Below, in pieces: positions 42,666 through 52,739 of a DNA stretch of 64,000 nt. Origin of the DNA: TMED8 sp038125725 (GTDB lineage Bacteria > Pseudomonadota > Alphaproteobacteria > Rhodospirillales > Casp-alpha2); contig JAYPEK010000006.1 of assembly GCA_038125725.1 (NCBI GenBank), positions 62,001 through 126,000 of the forward strand, read 5' to 3'. The first letter of the stretch is position 1. Each line of letters begins with the position of its first letter. The translations under genes and the position numbers were made by a program. The notes under the pieces are model-generated. The model had not been told where the DNA came from, made no database searches, and worked only from the letters and a program-made list of their open reading frames with translations.

Positions 42666-43226
42666 TTATTCGTCTTTGTCGTTGTCGTTGCCACGGTAGC
42701 TGCGGGTGCCGCCGCCGCCGTCACCGCCGGGATCGGTGTAGTAGCTGGAATTGCCGAGAGCGTTCAGGGTCTGATACAGCGCGGCGTCGACCTCCTTGCC
42801 GCCGATGCCGTCGAGCCGTTTTCTCAGCGCGCGTTCTTGGCGAACCGGAATCACCACGCCCGCGAGCGGCCTGCCATCGGCCAGCAGGTCGCCGGCCCCG
42901 AATACTCGGCCCGACGCCCAGCCGGCGATTCGGATCAGCCAGGCATGGGTCATCTCGCCCTTGCTGATCCATTTGTCGCCGTCGAAGTCATAGGCGCGGA
43001 GCCACTGGGCGGTGTTCAGGAACGACGCGGCGGAGACAGAGAACGTCGGTAGCGGCAGGCCCAACCGCCAGGCTTCCGGCTCGTCGAGCGCCACCACCTG
43101 AAGATAGGGTTTTGCGGTGCCGTCGACCCGAAGCGACAGTTGCGAGAGATCGCGGTCCTGGGCGTTTGCCTCGGCGATCATGCCGGCCAGAAGGAGTGCG
43201 GCAAGCGGAAGAAATCCAGTCTTCAT
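42666..43226 (-). CDS. Exported protein with one EF-hand motif
   Basis: The protein is 186 residues from the ATG at 43226 (the upstream TTG at 43250 is less likely). A signal peptide ends ANA-Q. A single canonical EF-hand loop DFDGDKWISKGE (Asp1, Asp3, Asp5, Ser9, Glu12) lies at about residues 86-97, so calcium binding is plausible. The C-terminus is a Gly/Asp/Asn-rich tail ending NDNDKDE. I do not recognise a larger family. Confidence 0.7.
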   Translation of the reverse strand: MKTGFLPLAALLLAGMIAEANAQDRDLSQLSLRVDGTAKPYLQVVALDEPEAWRLGLPLPTFSVSAASFLNTAQWLRAYDFDGDKWISKGEMTHAWLIRIAGWASGRVFGAGDLLADGRPLAGVVIPVRQERALRKRLDGIGGKEVDAALYQTLNALGNSSYYTDPGGDGGGGTRSYRGNDNDKDE

Positions 43227-43312
43227 CGAAGGAAATCCCAAGGTTATCAAGAGTTTATTTTATATACTCCCGGTGGCGTCGCCATTCAATCGGTCCAGCC
43301 GGCGCGCGGGCT

Positions 43313-46312
43313 TCAAATCAGCGGCACCGGCGCTTCCTCATCGTCTTCCGCCGGTTTCGGCAGGGCCTGGGCGGGCGCTTCGATGAGGTCCTGGAAAAGG
43401 CCATAGGCCTCGGCCGCATTGAAATGCATGACGGTTTCCAACTCCTTGAAATCGCCGGCGCCGCCGGCCTTGGCCAGGCGGCTCTTCAGCGCTTCCGGAA
43501 ACTCGGCCACGCGTTCCGGCGTCGGGTCGTCCTCGACCGTCAGGCTGAGCATGCCCTGCAGCGCGTGCCAGAATTTGAGCGTCGAGGAAAGGCGCCGTTC
43601 GATGGCGGCGTCCAGCACCCCGGCGGCGGCCAGATTGGCCAGCGCCTGGCTGGTGTTGGAGGAAAGTATTTCCGGATGCTCGGCGGCGTGGCGCAGCGTC
43701 AGGTATTGCTGGATAAACTCGATATCGACCATGCCGCCGCGAAGCTGTTTCAGCGACCACAGGCACTCCGCCGGCTTTTCCCGTGCCAGGCGTTCGCGCA
43801 TGTCGGCGACATCGCGCAGCAGCTTGACCGGATCGCGCGGTCGCACCAGGACGTCGCGAATTTCCGCTTCGACGGCGGCCCGGTAGGTGGCCGAAGTGGC
43901 GAAAAACACCCGCGCCCGGATCATGGCCATGTGCTCCCAGGTCCAGGCCTGTTCGGCATGGTAGAGACGGAAGGCCTCGGTGGTGGTGGCGACGGGACCG
44001 GCGTTGCCGGACGGACGCAGCCGCATGTCCACCTCGTAGAGGCTGCCCTCGGCGGTCAACACGGTGATGGCATTGATCAACCGCTGGCCCAGGCGGGCAT
44101 AGTACTGGGTCGGTGCCAACGGCTTCTTGCCGTCGGAAAACTCGGCGTCAGCCGGAACGTCGTAGACGAACACCAGGTCCAGATCCGAGCTGGCGCTCAT
44201 TTCCCGGCTGCCCAGCTTGCCGAGCGCGACGACAGCCATCTCGCCGCCGGCGATGACGCCGTGGTTGTGGGCGAATTCGTCGGCGACCGGATGGAACAAC
44301 CGCCCGACGACGGTCTCGGCGATATCGCTCAAGGCCCGCGATGCGGTCTCGGGATCGACCGTGCCTTGCAGGCGCAGCACGCCGACCTGGAAACGGCGGT
44401 CGTGCGCCCAGCGCCTGGAGGCATCGAGCTTGGCCTCGAAATAGTCGGCGCGGCCCAGCACCGCATCCAGTTCCGCCGCCAGTTCATCTGCGTCCGGCAA
44501 CTCGCCGAAGAAATCACCGGTCAGCACCGCATCCAGGACCGAGGGATGGCTGCTCATGTGGCGCGCGAGCCTTGGCGCCGTGCCAATGATTTCGGCGATC
44601 AGGTCGAGCAGGTGCGGATTGGCCTGGAACATGGAGAACAACTGCACCCCCGCCGGCAGCCCCTTGAGAAAGGCATCGAAGCGGAGGAAGGCGGCATCCG
44701 GGTCGGCGGTGGCGCCGAGCGCGCGCAGCAGGCGCGGCATCAGTTCGGTAAGGATTTCGCGCGCCCGCGTGCTCTGTGTTGCCCGGTGGTGGCCGTGGTG
44801 CCAGGCGCGGACCAGACTGTCGACGGTTTCCGGTGCCTTGAAGCCCAAGTTGCGGATGGTCTTGAGCGTGTCCGGATCGGGGTCGCCGCCGGTGAAGACC
44901 AGGTTGCCGCTGCCCTCGGCGCCCAATGACGGCGCCTCGGGGAACAGATGTGCGTAGTGATCGTGCACGCGCCGCAAGTGCATCAGCAAGGTTTCGCTGA
45001 AGGCGTCCGCCGAGGCGAAGCCCAGAAACGTCGCCAGTCGCGCGTAGCTTTCGTCGTGTTCCGGCAGCACCTGGGATTGTTCGTCGTTGATCATCTGCAG
45101 GCGGTGCTCGACGCCGCGCAGGAAGACGTAGGACTCGGTCAATTCCCCGGCCGTCTCCGCAGCGCACTGGCCGAAGGCTGTGAGATCGGCGAGCGCCTCG
45201 ACCGTCACCGGCGAGCGCAGGCTCGGCTCGCGCCCGCCCCAGATCAGCTGCTGAGTCTGGGCGAAGAACTCGATCTCGCGGATGCCGCCGGGGCCGAGCT
45301 TGACGTTGTGGCCGCGGGTCTTGATGTCGGTGCCGCCCTTGTGGGCGTTGATTTGGCGCTTGATCGAATGGATGTCCTGGATGGCGGCGAAGTCCAGGCT
45401 CTTGCGCCAGATGAACGGCTGCAGGAACTTGAGGAATTCCGCGCCCGCCTCCAAGTCGCCGGCGACGGTGCGGGCCTTGATCATCGCCGCGCGTTCCCAG
45501 TTCTGGCCGATGCTCTCGTAATAGGTTTCGGCGGCGAGCACCGACATGGCCAGCGGCATGGCGCTGGGGTCGGGACGCAGGCGCAGGTCGGTGCGGAACA
45601 CGTAGCCGTCGGCGGTGCGCTCGTCCATCAGCTTCACCAGGTTGCGGGTCAAACGTACGAAACCCTGTTGCAGCCGATCGGGCTGGGAAGTTTCAATCCT
45701 GTCCGTGTCATAGAGCACGATGAGATCGATATCGCTGGAATAGTTGAGTTCACGTGCGCCGAGTTTGCCCATGCCAATGACGATCAGGCCCGACCCTTTG
45801 AGTGGATCTTCCGGATGCGGCAATTGCAGGACGTTCTGCGACGCCGCCTGGCGGATCAGGTGGCGGAGCGCCAGTTCCAGCGCGCTGGCGGCGAAATCGG
45901 AAAGCCCGCCGGTGACCCGCTCCAGGGGCCATGATCCGGCGATATCGGCGAGCGCGATGGTAATTGCCGCGCGCCGCTTGGCGATCCGGAGGATTCGGGC
46001 TATGTCATTGTCATTAATTGATTCTTCGTATCTTTCCGTTAGATCGGAAAGAATTCGCGTAAAGGCCGTATCGGGTCCGTCGCGCAAAAGATCGCAGACG
46101 AATCCGGCATCACGCAAGACCGCCTGGCTGAGGAAGGGGCTGTTGCCGAAAACACAATCCATGAGCGCGCCGGTGGCGGGATCATCGAGAACCGATGCCG
46201 CGAGATCATGTTCGGCCCGCTCGAGCCAGTCCTGGCGTGACGAATTCACGGCCTCCGCATCGAACGGCGCGGGGATGGATTGCATGCTGTCTGTGAAGCT
46301 GAAATGAGGCAT
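43313..46312 (-). CDS. glnE: Bifunctional glutamine synthetase adenylyltransferase/adenylyl-removing enzyme
   Basis: The protein has about 999 residues if started at the ATG at 46312 (an ATG at 46357 would add 15). Two nucleotidyltransferase domains are evident: the N-terminal adenylyl-removing one with KLGARELNYSSDIDLIVLYD and the C-terminal adenylylating one with KLGSREMSASSDLDLVFVYD. The helical regulatory region LKQLRGGMVDIEFIQQYLTL lies between the C-terminal domain and the end. It adds or removes AMP on glutamine synthetase according to PII signals. It is divergent from the AsmA-like gene. Confidence 0.95.
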   Translation of the reverse strand: MPHFSFTDSMQSIPAPFDAEAVNSSRQDWLERAEHDLAASVLDDPATGALMDCVFGNSPFLSQAVLRDAGFVCDLLRDGPDTAFTRILSDLTERYEESINDNDIARILRIAKRRAAITIALADIAGSWPLERVTGGLSDFAASALELALRHLIRQAASQNVLQLPHPEDPLKGSGLIVIGMGKLGARELNYSSDIDLIVLYDTDRIETSQPDRLQQGFVRLTRNLVKLMDERTADGYVFRTDLRLRPDPSAMPLAMSVLAAETYYESIGQNWERAAMIKARTVAGDLEAGAEFLKFLQPFIWRKSLDFAAIQDIHSIKRQINAHKGGTDIKTRGHNVKLGPGGIREIEFFAQTQQLIWGGREPSLRSPVTVEALADLTAFGQCAAETAGELTESYVFLRGVEHRLQMINDEQSQVLPEHDESYARLATFLGFASADAFSETLLMHLRRVHDHYAHLFPEAPSLGAEGSGNLVFTGGDPDPDTLKTIRNLGFKAPETVDSLVRAWHHGHHRATQSTRAREILTELMPRLLRALGATADPDAAFLRFDAFLKGLPAGVQLFSMFQANPHLLDLIAEIIGTAPRLARHMSSHPSVLDAVLTGDFFGELPDADELAAELDAVLGRADYFEAKLDASRRWAHDRRFQVGVLRLQGTVDPETASRALSDIAETVVGRLFHPVADEFAHNHGVIAGGEMAVVALGKLGSREMSASSDLDLVFVYDVPADAEFSDGKKPLAPTQYYARLGQRLINAITVLTAEGSLYEVDMRLRPSGNAGPVATTTEAFRLYHAEQAWTWEHMAMIRARVFFATSATYRAAVEAEIRDVLVRPRDPVKLLRDVADMRERLAREKPAECLWSLKQLRGGMVDIEFIQQYLTLRHAAEHPEILSSNTSQALANLAAAGVLDAAIERRLSSTLKFWHALQGMLSLTVEDDPTPERVAEFPEALKSRLAKAGGAGDFKELETVMHFNAAEAYGLFQDLIEAPAQALPKPAEDDEEAPVPLI

Positions 46313-46406
46313 AATAAGGCTCGATTTATGGCGGCAGACTGCGGGATCGACCGGCATCGGTCAAGGTCGGTGCGCGGCGTTTTCCAAGAGGACTTGAGGT
46401 AGCGGC

Positions 46407-49400
46407 ATGGTGCGGCGCACCGCAAGAGTGTTCATTCAACTTTTCGGCGGATTGGGCGCGGGTTTCGCCATCGTCATCAGCCTGCTCGCCTGGCAGTTGT
46501 CGAAAGGCCCGATCTCGCTCGGCTTCCTGACGGAATACCTGGAAGATGCGGTCAACGCCGGACATTCGGATTTCCGCCTGAGACTTGGCGATACCATTCT
46601 CACTTGGGCGGGCTGGCAGCGCGCGCTCGATATCCGCGTCCTCGACATCAAGGTGATCGCCAAGGAAGGTCCGACGGTCGGTAGCCTGCCCGAGGTCTCG
46701 TTCTCCCTCAGTGGCGATGCGCTGATCCGCGGCAAGGTGGCGCCGCGCAGCATCGAGTTCTATGGCCCGCGCGTTGCCGTGCGCCGCGCCCGCGACGGCT
46801 CCATCGACGTCGGTTTCGGCAGCAACACCGGTGGTGAAGACGCCGTCGCCAACTCCCGCGCCATGGCGTACAATTTCATCGAGCAACTGATGGCGCCGCC
46901 GTCCGACGAGCGCCCCATGAGCCACCTGACGCGGGTGGCGGTCATCGGCGGTGCGGTAACAATCTCCGACGAAGTCTTGAACAAGCAGTGGGACCTGCCG
47001 GTCGCCGATATCCGCCTTGAGCGCCTGATCGACCGGCTGCACGGGGAGGTCAATCTCGTGCTCGACGAGCGCGGTCGGACGACGGAACTGGTCGGCGATG
47101 GGGCATTCCTGTTCGCCGACAAGCGCATTGATCTTAACTTCGATTTCACCGGTGTGGCGCCTATGGCCTTTGCCGACCTCGCGTCAGACCTGGCGCCCTT
47201 GAAGGCACTCGACATGCCGCTTTCCGGCAAGGTCGGCCTGTCGTTTCCGATCGATGGCGAACTCCAGCGGGTCGTCGTCGATGTTTCCGGCAAGGATGGG
47301 CGGCTGACGCTTCCGGAGCCGGCTCCGCAGACCCTCAACCTGAGTGCCGTACATCTATCGGCCGTGTTCGGCCGCGCCAGCGGCATCGAGATCAATAATC
47401 TCGATTTGCAGTTGGCGCCCGGCCAGGCGGTTCACCTGCCGAAACCCTTTGGCCACGCCGAGCCCGTCAGGCGCCTGTCATTCAAAGGTAAATTGGCGGC
47501 CGATCACTCGACGCTTGAGATCGGCGAACTCGCCGTCGACCTGAGTGGCCCGGTGCTGAAGCTCAAGGGCTCGGTTGCCGGTATTGGCGCTGAAAAATCG
47601 CCGCCGATGTTGTCGGTTGAAGGCGGCATCGACCGCATGGAAGTCAATGCGCTGCCAACCTATTGGCCGAAAGGCGTCGGTCCGGATCCCCGCAGTTGGG
47701 TCACCACCCACATAAAAGGCGGTGCGGCGGAGGACGTAACTTTCAAGGGGGTGGTCGAACTTGGCGGCAAGAACGGTCCTGAGGTGAAGTCTCTGAGCGG
47801 CGGCATGAAGGTCGTGGGCACCACGGTCGATTATCTTCCGCCCATGCCGCCGGTGGCCGGTGTCGACGGCAGTATCCGGTTCGACGAGAAGACCATGACG
47901 ATCTACGCCGACAAGGGCGCCTCCGAGGGCCTGTCGCTTTCCAGCGGCCGCATCGTGCTGACGGGCCTCGATCAGGTCGACCAGTTCGCCGATATCGATC
48001 TGAAGGTCCGTGGCACCCTGCCGGCGAAGCTCGCCTACATCGACAACAAGCCGTTCGAATTCACCTCGGCCCTGGACCTCAATCTCGACAAGGCGGCCGG
48101 CGACGCCGACACACGCCTCAAACTATTCTTCATCCTCGAGAAAGACCTGAACATCGATCAGCTCAAGGTCTGGGCGCGGTCGACTGTCCAGGGCGTGCGC
48201 CTCGGCAATGTGTTCATGGGGCGCGGGATCGAAAGCGACAATCTCGACGTGCGCGTCGATGGCGCCGGCATGGACGTGCAGGGCAAGGTCAGGATTGCTG
48301 ATATCGAGGCCGATCTCAAATGGCGCGAGAACTTCTCCGCCAAGCCGGAATACCGTAGCCGGTACAGGTTGACCGCCGCCGTCGATGACGTACGCCATGT
48401 GCGCGACATCGGCCTGGACATGCATCCGTTCTCCGGCAATTTCATTCGCGGCGGAATCAAGTCGGACATCACCTTCACCGTGTTCGACGGCGCCGACCGC
48501 CGGCTCGAGGTGAAAGCGGATATCAAGGACGCCGCGCTTTCGGCGCCGGCCTTCGGCTGGTCGAAGAAGGTCGGCACGCCGGGAACCGCGCAGGTGACCG
48601 TCGATCTTGAAAACGAACTGGTCACCGACATTCCCAAGTTCAGCCTCACCGCGGCCGACCTGGATATCCGGGGCACCGCCAAGTACGCGCTCGACGGCAC
48701 CGGGCTCGAGCGTATCGATTTCGCCCGTATCGCCTACGGCCGGACGGAGATGAAGGGCGCGCTGATCCCTAAAACCGACGGCGGCTGGGAAGCCGGATTC
48801 CACGGGCCGCAGTTCGACTTGGCGCCGATCTGGCGCGAGATCACGTCGGCCGACGTGACGCCCGATGATGATCACCCGCTGCTCGACCGCCTCACCCTGG
48901 CGGTGGAGTTCGATCGGGTGTGGCTCGATGAGGCGCAGCAGCTAACGGATGTTTCCGGTACCTTCGCGCGCGCTGACAACGTCTGGCAGACGGTAATCAT
49001 GAACAGCCGCATCGGCCAGGACGCGGTGTTCGATATTTCCATCAGGCCGCGTTCCGACGGCAACCGCGACTTTGCCATGCATGCCGACAACGCCGGCGAG
49101 GTGCTGAAGACGCTGGAGTTATATCCCAACATGGTTGGCGGCAGCCTGCGGGTCAGCGGGATGTACGACGATGCGGCGCCAAACCAGCCGCTGAACGGCG
49201 TCATTACCGTGACCGATTACCGGATCATCAACGCGCCGGCCCTGGCGCATGTGGTTTCCATCATGTCGCTCACGGGCATCCTCGATGCCCTGCAGGGCGA
49301 TGGGCTTGCCTTCAATAACCTGGAGATCCCGTTCGAACTGTCGCAGGGCGTCTTCCAGTTGAAGGAAGCCAAGGCGACGGGAACATCGCTCGGGTTCACG

Positions 49401-49679
49401 GCGTCGGGCAAGGTGTTCCGCCATGCCGACGTGCTCGACCTGGAAGGCACGGTGATCCCGGCCTATGCCATCAACTCCGCGCTCGGCCACATCCCGGTGC
49501 TCGGTGACCTGTTCACCGGCGGCGAGAAGGGCGGCGGCGTGTTCGCCGCGACCTACACCATCACCGGTCCGATGGAAGAACCGGTGGTTTCGGTCAATCC
49601 ACTGTCGGCCTTGGCGCCGGGAATCCTGCGCAACGTTTTTGGTATCTTCACCAAGAAAGAAACAGACGCGCCGGAATAG
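46407..49679 (+). CDS. Large AsmA-like/YhdP-type envelope protein
   Basis: The protein is 1090 residues. One N-terminal membrane helix (about 10-32) is followed by a very long periplasmic beta-rich region and an AsmA-like C-terminal domain (LKEAKATGTSLGFTASGKVFRHADVLDLEGTVIPAYAINSALGHIPVLGDLFTGG...). This is the layout of DUF3971/AsmA_2 proteins, now viewed as bridge-like lipid-transfer proteins between the inner and outer membrane. The next gene begins 10 bases later, so they may share a transcript. Confidence 0.9.
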   Translation: MVRRTARVFIQLFGGLGAGFAIVISLLAWQLSKGPISLGFLTEYLEDAVNAGHSDFRLRLGDTILTWAGWQRALDIRVLDIKVIAKEGPTVGSLPEVSFSLSGDALIRGKVAPRSIEFYGPRVAVRRARDGSIDVGFGSNTGGEDAVANSRAMAYNFIEQLMAPPSDERPMSHLTRVAVIGGAVTISDEVLNKQWDLPVADIRLERLIDRLHGEVNLVLDERGRTTELVGDGAFLFADKRIDLNFDFTGVAPMAFADLASDLAPLKALDMPLSGKVGLSFPIDGELQRVVVDVSGKDGRLTLPEPAPQTLNLSAVHLSAVFGRASGIEINNLDLQLAPGQAVHLPKPFGHAEPVRRLSFKGKLAADHSTLEIGELAVDLSGPVLKLKGSVAGIGAEKSPPMLSVEGGIDRMEVNALPTYWPKGVGPDPRSWVTTHIKGGAAEDVTFKGVVELGGKNGPEVKSLSGGMKVVGTTVDYLPPMPPVAGVDGSIRFDEKTMTIYADKGASEGLSLSSGRIVLTGLDQVDQFADIDLKVRGTLPAKLAYIDNKPFEFTSALDLNLDKAAGDADTRLKLFFILEKDLNIDQLKVWARSTVQGVRLGNVFMGRGIESDNLDVRVDGAGMDVQGKVRIADIEADLKWRENFSAKPEYRSRYRLTAAVDDVRHVRDIGLDMHPFSGNFIRGGIKSDITFTVFDGADRRLEVKADIKDAALSAPAFGWSKKVGTPGTAQVTVDLENELVTDIPKFSLTAADLDIRGTAKYALDGTGLERIDFARIAYGRTEMKGALIPKTDGGWEAGFHGPQFDLAPIWREITSADVTPDDDHPLLDRLTLAVEFDRVWLDEAQQLTDVSGTFARADNVWQTVIMNSRIGQDAVFDISIRPRSDGNRDFAMHADNAGEVLKTLELYPNMVGGSLRVSGMYDDAAPNQPLNGVITVTDYRIINAPALAHVVSIMSLTGILDALQGDGLAFNNLEIPFELSQGVFQLKEAKATGTSLGFTASGKVFRHADVLDLEGTVIPAYAINSALGHIPVLGDLFTGGEKGGGVFAATYTITGPMEEPVVSVNPLSALAPGILRNVFGIFTKKETDAPE

Positions 49680-49689
49680 CCGATTAGCG

Positions 49690-51240
49690 ATGGATACACT
49701 TTCGCGCGCCTGGAACGACTTGCCGCGGCTGCTGGCCGCCCTGTTCGGTGACCGCCGTGCGTTCCTGACCGCCTTGCCGGTTTATGTCTTGGTGCTGTTC
49801 GTGCTGCGCCTGGTGCTGTTCAGCGGTGCGTCGGACGACGACGCCGAGCAGTTGCTCTATGCCCAGGAATGGCTGTGGGGTTACAAGCCGAACCAGCCGC
49901 CGCTGTTCACCTGGGCGCTAATGGCGGTTCAGGCCGTCATCGGCCCGAGTGCCGGCTCGGTACTGCTGGTCAAGTTCGCGGGGCTCGGTGCCTTCCTCGT
50001 GTTCTTCTTCCTGGGCGCCGAGCGCGCCTTGGGCTCGCACCCGTTGGCGGCGTTGGCGACGCTGACGGTGATGACCTTCTTCCACATCAGTTGGGATACG
50101 GTGGTCAACTATTCCAACAGCGTGCTTTTGCTGGCGACGATCATGGCCACCCTTTGGGCTGCGCTGCGGTTCGTCGACGATACCGGTTGGATTGGTTACG
50201 CGATCTTTGGCGCGGCCATCGGCTTGGGGCTTTTGAGCAAGTTCAATTACGCGGTGTTCATCGTCGCCTGGTTGGCCGCCATGGCCTGGGTGCCAGCGTT
50301 CCGTGCACGGCTGTTCGACCGGCGGATGGTCCTAGCCTTGATCTTCGCGCTGGTCATCGCCACGCCGTTCTACGCCTGGTATTTCGGCGCGCCCGAAGGC
50401 CTCGCCCGCGCCGAGGTGTCTTCGGCCCCGTTCCAACGTTCCGGCAGCCTCGTCACCGACATTGCCGTCAGCCTCGGTCAACTGGTCCGCAATGCGGGTG
50501 CATTGGTGGTGCCGGGGCTGGCGATCCTGGTTGCCGTGTTCTGGACGGCCCGGCGCCGGGGCGCGGCCGAATACGAGATGCCGGGCATGCGGCTGATCGG
50601 CATCTACCTGCTGATCGCCGCCGGATTGGCCGCCGTTCTGGTGGCGGGGCTTCGCGTTACCGACGTGCGCGTGCATTGGCTGTTCGTGTTCATGCCGGTG
50701 CCGATCGTCGTCGCCGGCTGGATCGACCCTGGCCGGGTGGGCGCGGCACGCGCCAAGAGCTTCCTATGGGCGATGGCGGCGCTGCTGGCGGTGGTGCCGG
50801 CGGCGCTGATCGGGCGTGGCCTCGTGGCGCCGGGGTTCTGTAACAAGTGCAACTTCTTTCTTCCCTATGCGGAACTGGCGGGCGAACTGCGGAGCGCCGG
50901 CTTCGATGGCGGCACCATCATCGCTTTCGACAACCCCAACATCCTGAGCGGCAATCTGCGGCGCTTCTTTCCCAACTCCCGCATTGCCTCGCCCCGTTTC
51001 GTGCCATTCCTGCCGGCCCCCAGAACCATCGACGGCAAATGCCTGATCGTCTGGAACGGGGTGCGCGGCGCCGACATCCTGCTCGACGGCCGGCTCCGGC
51101 GCTACGCCACCGAGACCGTCGGCGCCGCATTGCCGGCCAAGCCGGAGATCCGCTCGGTTTCGGCGCCGCTGGCGCGCAATCCGGATCGCCGCATCGAGCT
51201 CCGCTTCGTGCTGCTCGACGGCGGCGGCGACTGCCACTGA
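49690..51240 (+). CDS. Family 39-type membrane glycosyltransferase, copy 1
   Basis: The protein is 516 residues from the ATG at 49690. The N-terminal helices carry the GT39/PMT-like motif SDDDAEQLLYAQEWLWGYKPNQPPLFTW, with the catalytic acidic pair. About ten to twelve membrane segments follow. The C-terminal soluble part begins with CNKC-NFFLPYAELA and a GGTIIAFDNPNILSGNLRRFFP block. It would transfer a sugar from a polyprenyl-phosphate donor to a lipid or polymer in the periplasm. It is paralogous to the next, inverted gene. Confidence 0.88.
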   Translation: MDTLSRAWNDLPRLLAALFGDRRAFLTALPVYVLVLFVLRLVLFSGASDDDAEQLLYAQEWLWGYKPNQPPLFTWALMAVQAVIGPSAGSVLLVKFAGLGAFLVFFFLGAERALGSHPLAALATLTVMTFFHISWDTVVNYSNSVLLLATIMATLWAALRFVDDTGWIGYAIFGAAIGLGLLSKFNYAVFIVAWLAAMAWVPAFRARLFDRRMVLALIFALVIATPFYAWYFGAPEGLARAEVSSAPFQRSGSLVTDIAVSLGQLVRNAGALVVPGLAILVAVFWTARRRGAAEYEMPGMRLIGIYLLIAAGLAAVLVAGLRVTDVRVHWLFVFMPVPIVVAGWIDPGRVGAARAKSFLWAMAALLAVVPAALIGRGLVAPGFCNKCNFFLPYAELAGELRSAGFDGGTIIAFDNPNILSGNLRRFFPNSRIASPRFVPFLPAPRTIDGKCLIVWNGVRGADILLDGRLRRYATETVGAALPAKPEIRSVSAPLARNPDRRIELRFVLLDGGGDCH

Positions 51241-51241
51241 G

Positions 51242-52735
51242 CTAACGGCACTCACCCCTTGCTGGCTCCAGCAGGTAGGAGAGGGTGAAGGCGCGCTCGG
51301 GCGCGCCGGCGAGCGGACGGGTCAGGCTTGCTCCCTTGGCATCCACTGGAATGCCAGCGCCGAAGCGCTGATTGCCGAGCGCGATTAGGTGCGCTGGATC
51401 GCCGCCGCCGGACCAGACCAGCAGGCAGCCGGGCCGGCCCATGGGCACGGGTTGGCGCGCGGGCGGGATTACGTCCGGATGCTTGGACGAAATCACCCGC
51501 GCGTCCGGAAATCGCGCGCGGACGTTGCCGGCCAGCGGGTCCGGGTGCCAGCCGGTGATGATGGTGCCGCCCTCAAAGCCCGCCGCCCTCAAGTCTTCGG
51601 CCAGGGCATCGTAGGGGATGTGATGCTGGCAGCGCCCGCATCGCTCGGGCTCCCAGAGCGCCTTGCCGACGATGCCGCCCGCCAGCACCGCCACGGCGGC
51701 GAAGACGAGCCCGGCGAAGAGGCCGATGCGCGTCGCCGGCACGTCGCGCCCCAGGCGCCAGAACGCGAAGGCCGGGACGAAGGCGAGCACGAACATGTAG
51801 TGCGAGCGCACCCGGTCGACGTCGATGACGGCGACGCCGATGCTGGCCAGCACCAGCATGATCCCGAGCGTGCGGACGAAGAGCCGCCAGCGCCAATCGC
51901 TACGGCCATGGCGGAACGCCGGCCAGAACAGCGCCGCGAACAGGATCAGGAACGGCATCGGGAAGGCCAGCGCCAGGCCCCAGAGGCGCGGCACCTGCTT
52001 GAGGCCCGAGGCGAGCGAGCGGCCCGTTGCGTCGGCGGGCGCCGCCTGCGCCAGATGGTCCGCCAGCCAGAGCCCGTGCGGCGCATAGAGGGCGGCGGCG
52101 ATGAACAGCGCCATCCCGAGGCCCGCCGGCCGTAGCTGCGTGCGGACCTCCGGGTCCCAGAGCGCGGCGGCCATGAGTGCCACGCCGAACAGCGCGAACA
52201 CCGGCTTCGCCAGCAGCCCCAACCCGACGGCGAGGCCGAGGACGGCATAGAGCCGCCAGTCCGCATCGTCGCGCAGCCTCAAGAGCTGGATCCAGGTGGC
52301 GAGCACGAAGACCGTCACCAGCACCGAGTGGCTGAAGCCCAGCATGGAGTCCCAGCCGATCGAGTAGATCAGCAGCGGCGATGCGCCGGCCAGCGACGCC
52401 AGCCGCTCGTCCGTGCCCAACTGTCGGGCGAGTTCGCGCAGCGACAGGGCGATGGTCACCAGCAGCCCGAACTTGAGCAGCAAGACGGTGTGGGTGCCGA
52501 TGCCGACGATGGCTTGCAGGGCGATCACCAGCCAGGTGTAGAGCGGCGGGTTGCGGAGCTGGTAGCCGAGCTCGAACGACTGCGCGAAGACGAGCTGCTC
52601 GCCGTCGTCGCCGCCGAGGCCCGGCAGCAGGGTCCAGCGGAGCCCCATCAGGGCGGCCAGGGTCAGCGTGATGAAGAGCGCGAAACGCCGCCGCCCGGCG
52701 ATCAGATCGGCTGAGCGCTGGAGCAGGGCGGCCAT
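51242..52735 (-). CDS. Family 39-type membrane glycosyltransferase, copy 2
   Basis: The protein is 497 residues. It shares the order of the previous gene: GGDDGEQLVFAQSFELGYQLRNPPLYTW, polytopic helices, then CGRC-QHHIPYDALAEDL and GGTIITGWHPDPLAGNVRARFP. The two genes end one base apart, tail to tail. This copy seems more GC-rich at third positions than copy 1, so they may differ in age or origin. The same donor type (polyprenyl-phosphate sugar) is expected and the acceptor is unknown. tyrS lies 4 bases upstream, so both may be read together. Confidence 0.88.
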   Translation of the reverse strand: MAALLQRSADLIAGRRRFALFITLTLAALMGLRWTLLPGLGGDDGEQLVFAQSFELGYQLRNPPLYTWLVIALQAIVGIGTHTVLLLKFGLLVTIALSLRELARQLGTDERLASLAGASPLLIYSIGWDSMLGFSHSVLVTVFVLATWIQLLRLRDDADWRLYAVLGLAVGLGLLAKPVFALFGVALMAAALWDPEVRTQLRPAGLGMALFIAAALYAPHGLWLADHLAQAAPADATGRSLASGLKQVPRLWGLALAFPMPFLILFAALFWPAFRHGRSDWRWRLFVRTLGIMLVLASIGVAVIDVDRVRSHYMFVLAFVPAFAFWRLGRDVPATRIGLFAGLVFAAVAVLAGGIVGKALWEPERCGRCQHHIPYDALAEDLRAAGFEGGTIITGWHPDPLAGNVRARFPDARVISSKHPDVIPPARQPVPMGRPGCLLVWSGGGDPAHLIALGNQRFGAGIPVDAKGASLTRPLAGAPERAFTLSYLLEPARGECR

Positions 52736-52739
52736 GGCC

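Noticed and set aside
43112..44929. 605-residue plus-strand open frame over glnE
   Set aside because: It is a shadow of glnE, rich in Arg, Gln, Gly and Val, without motifs.
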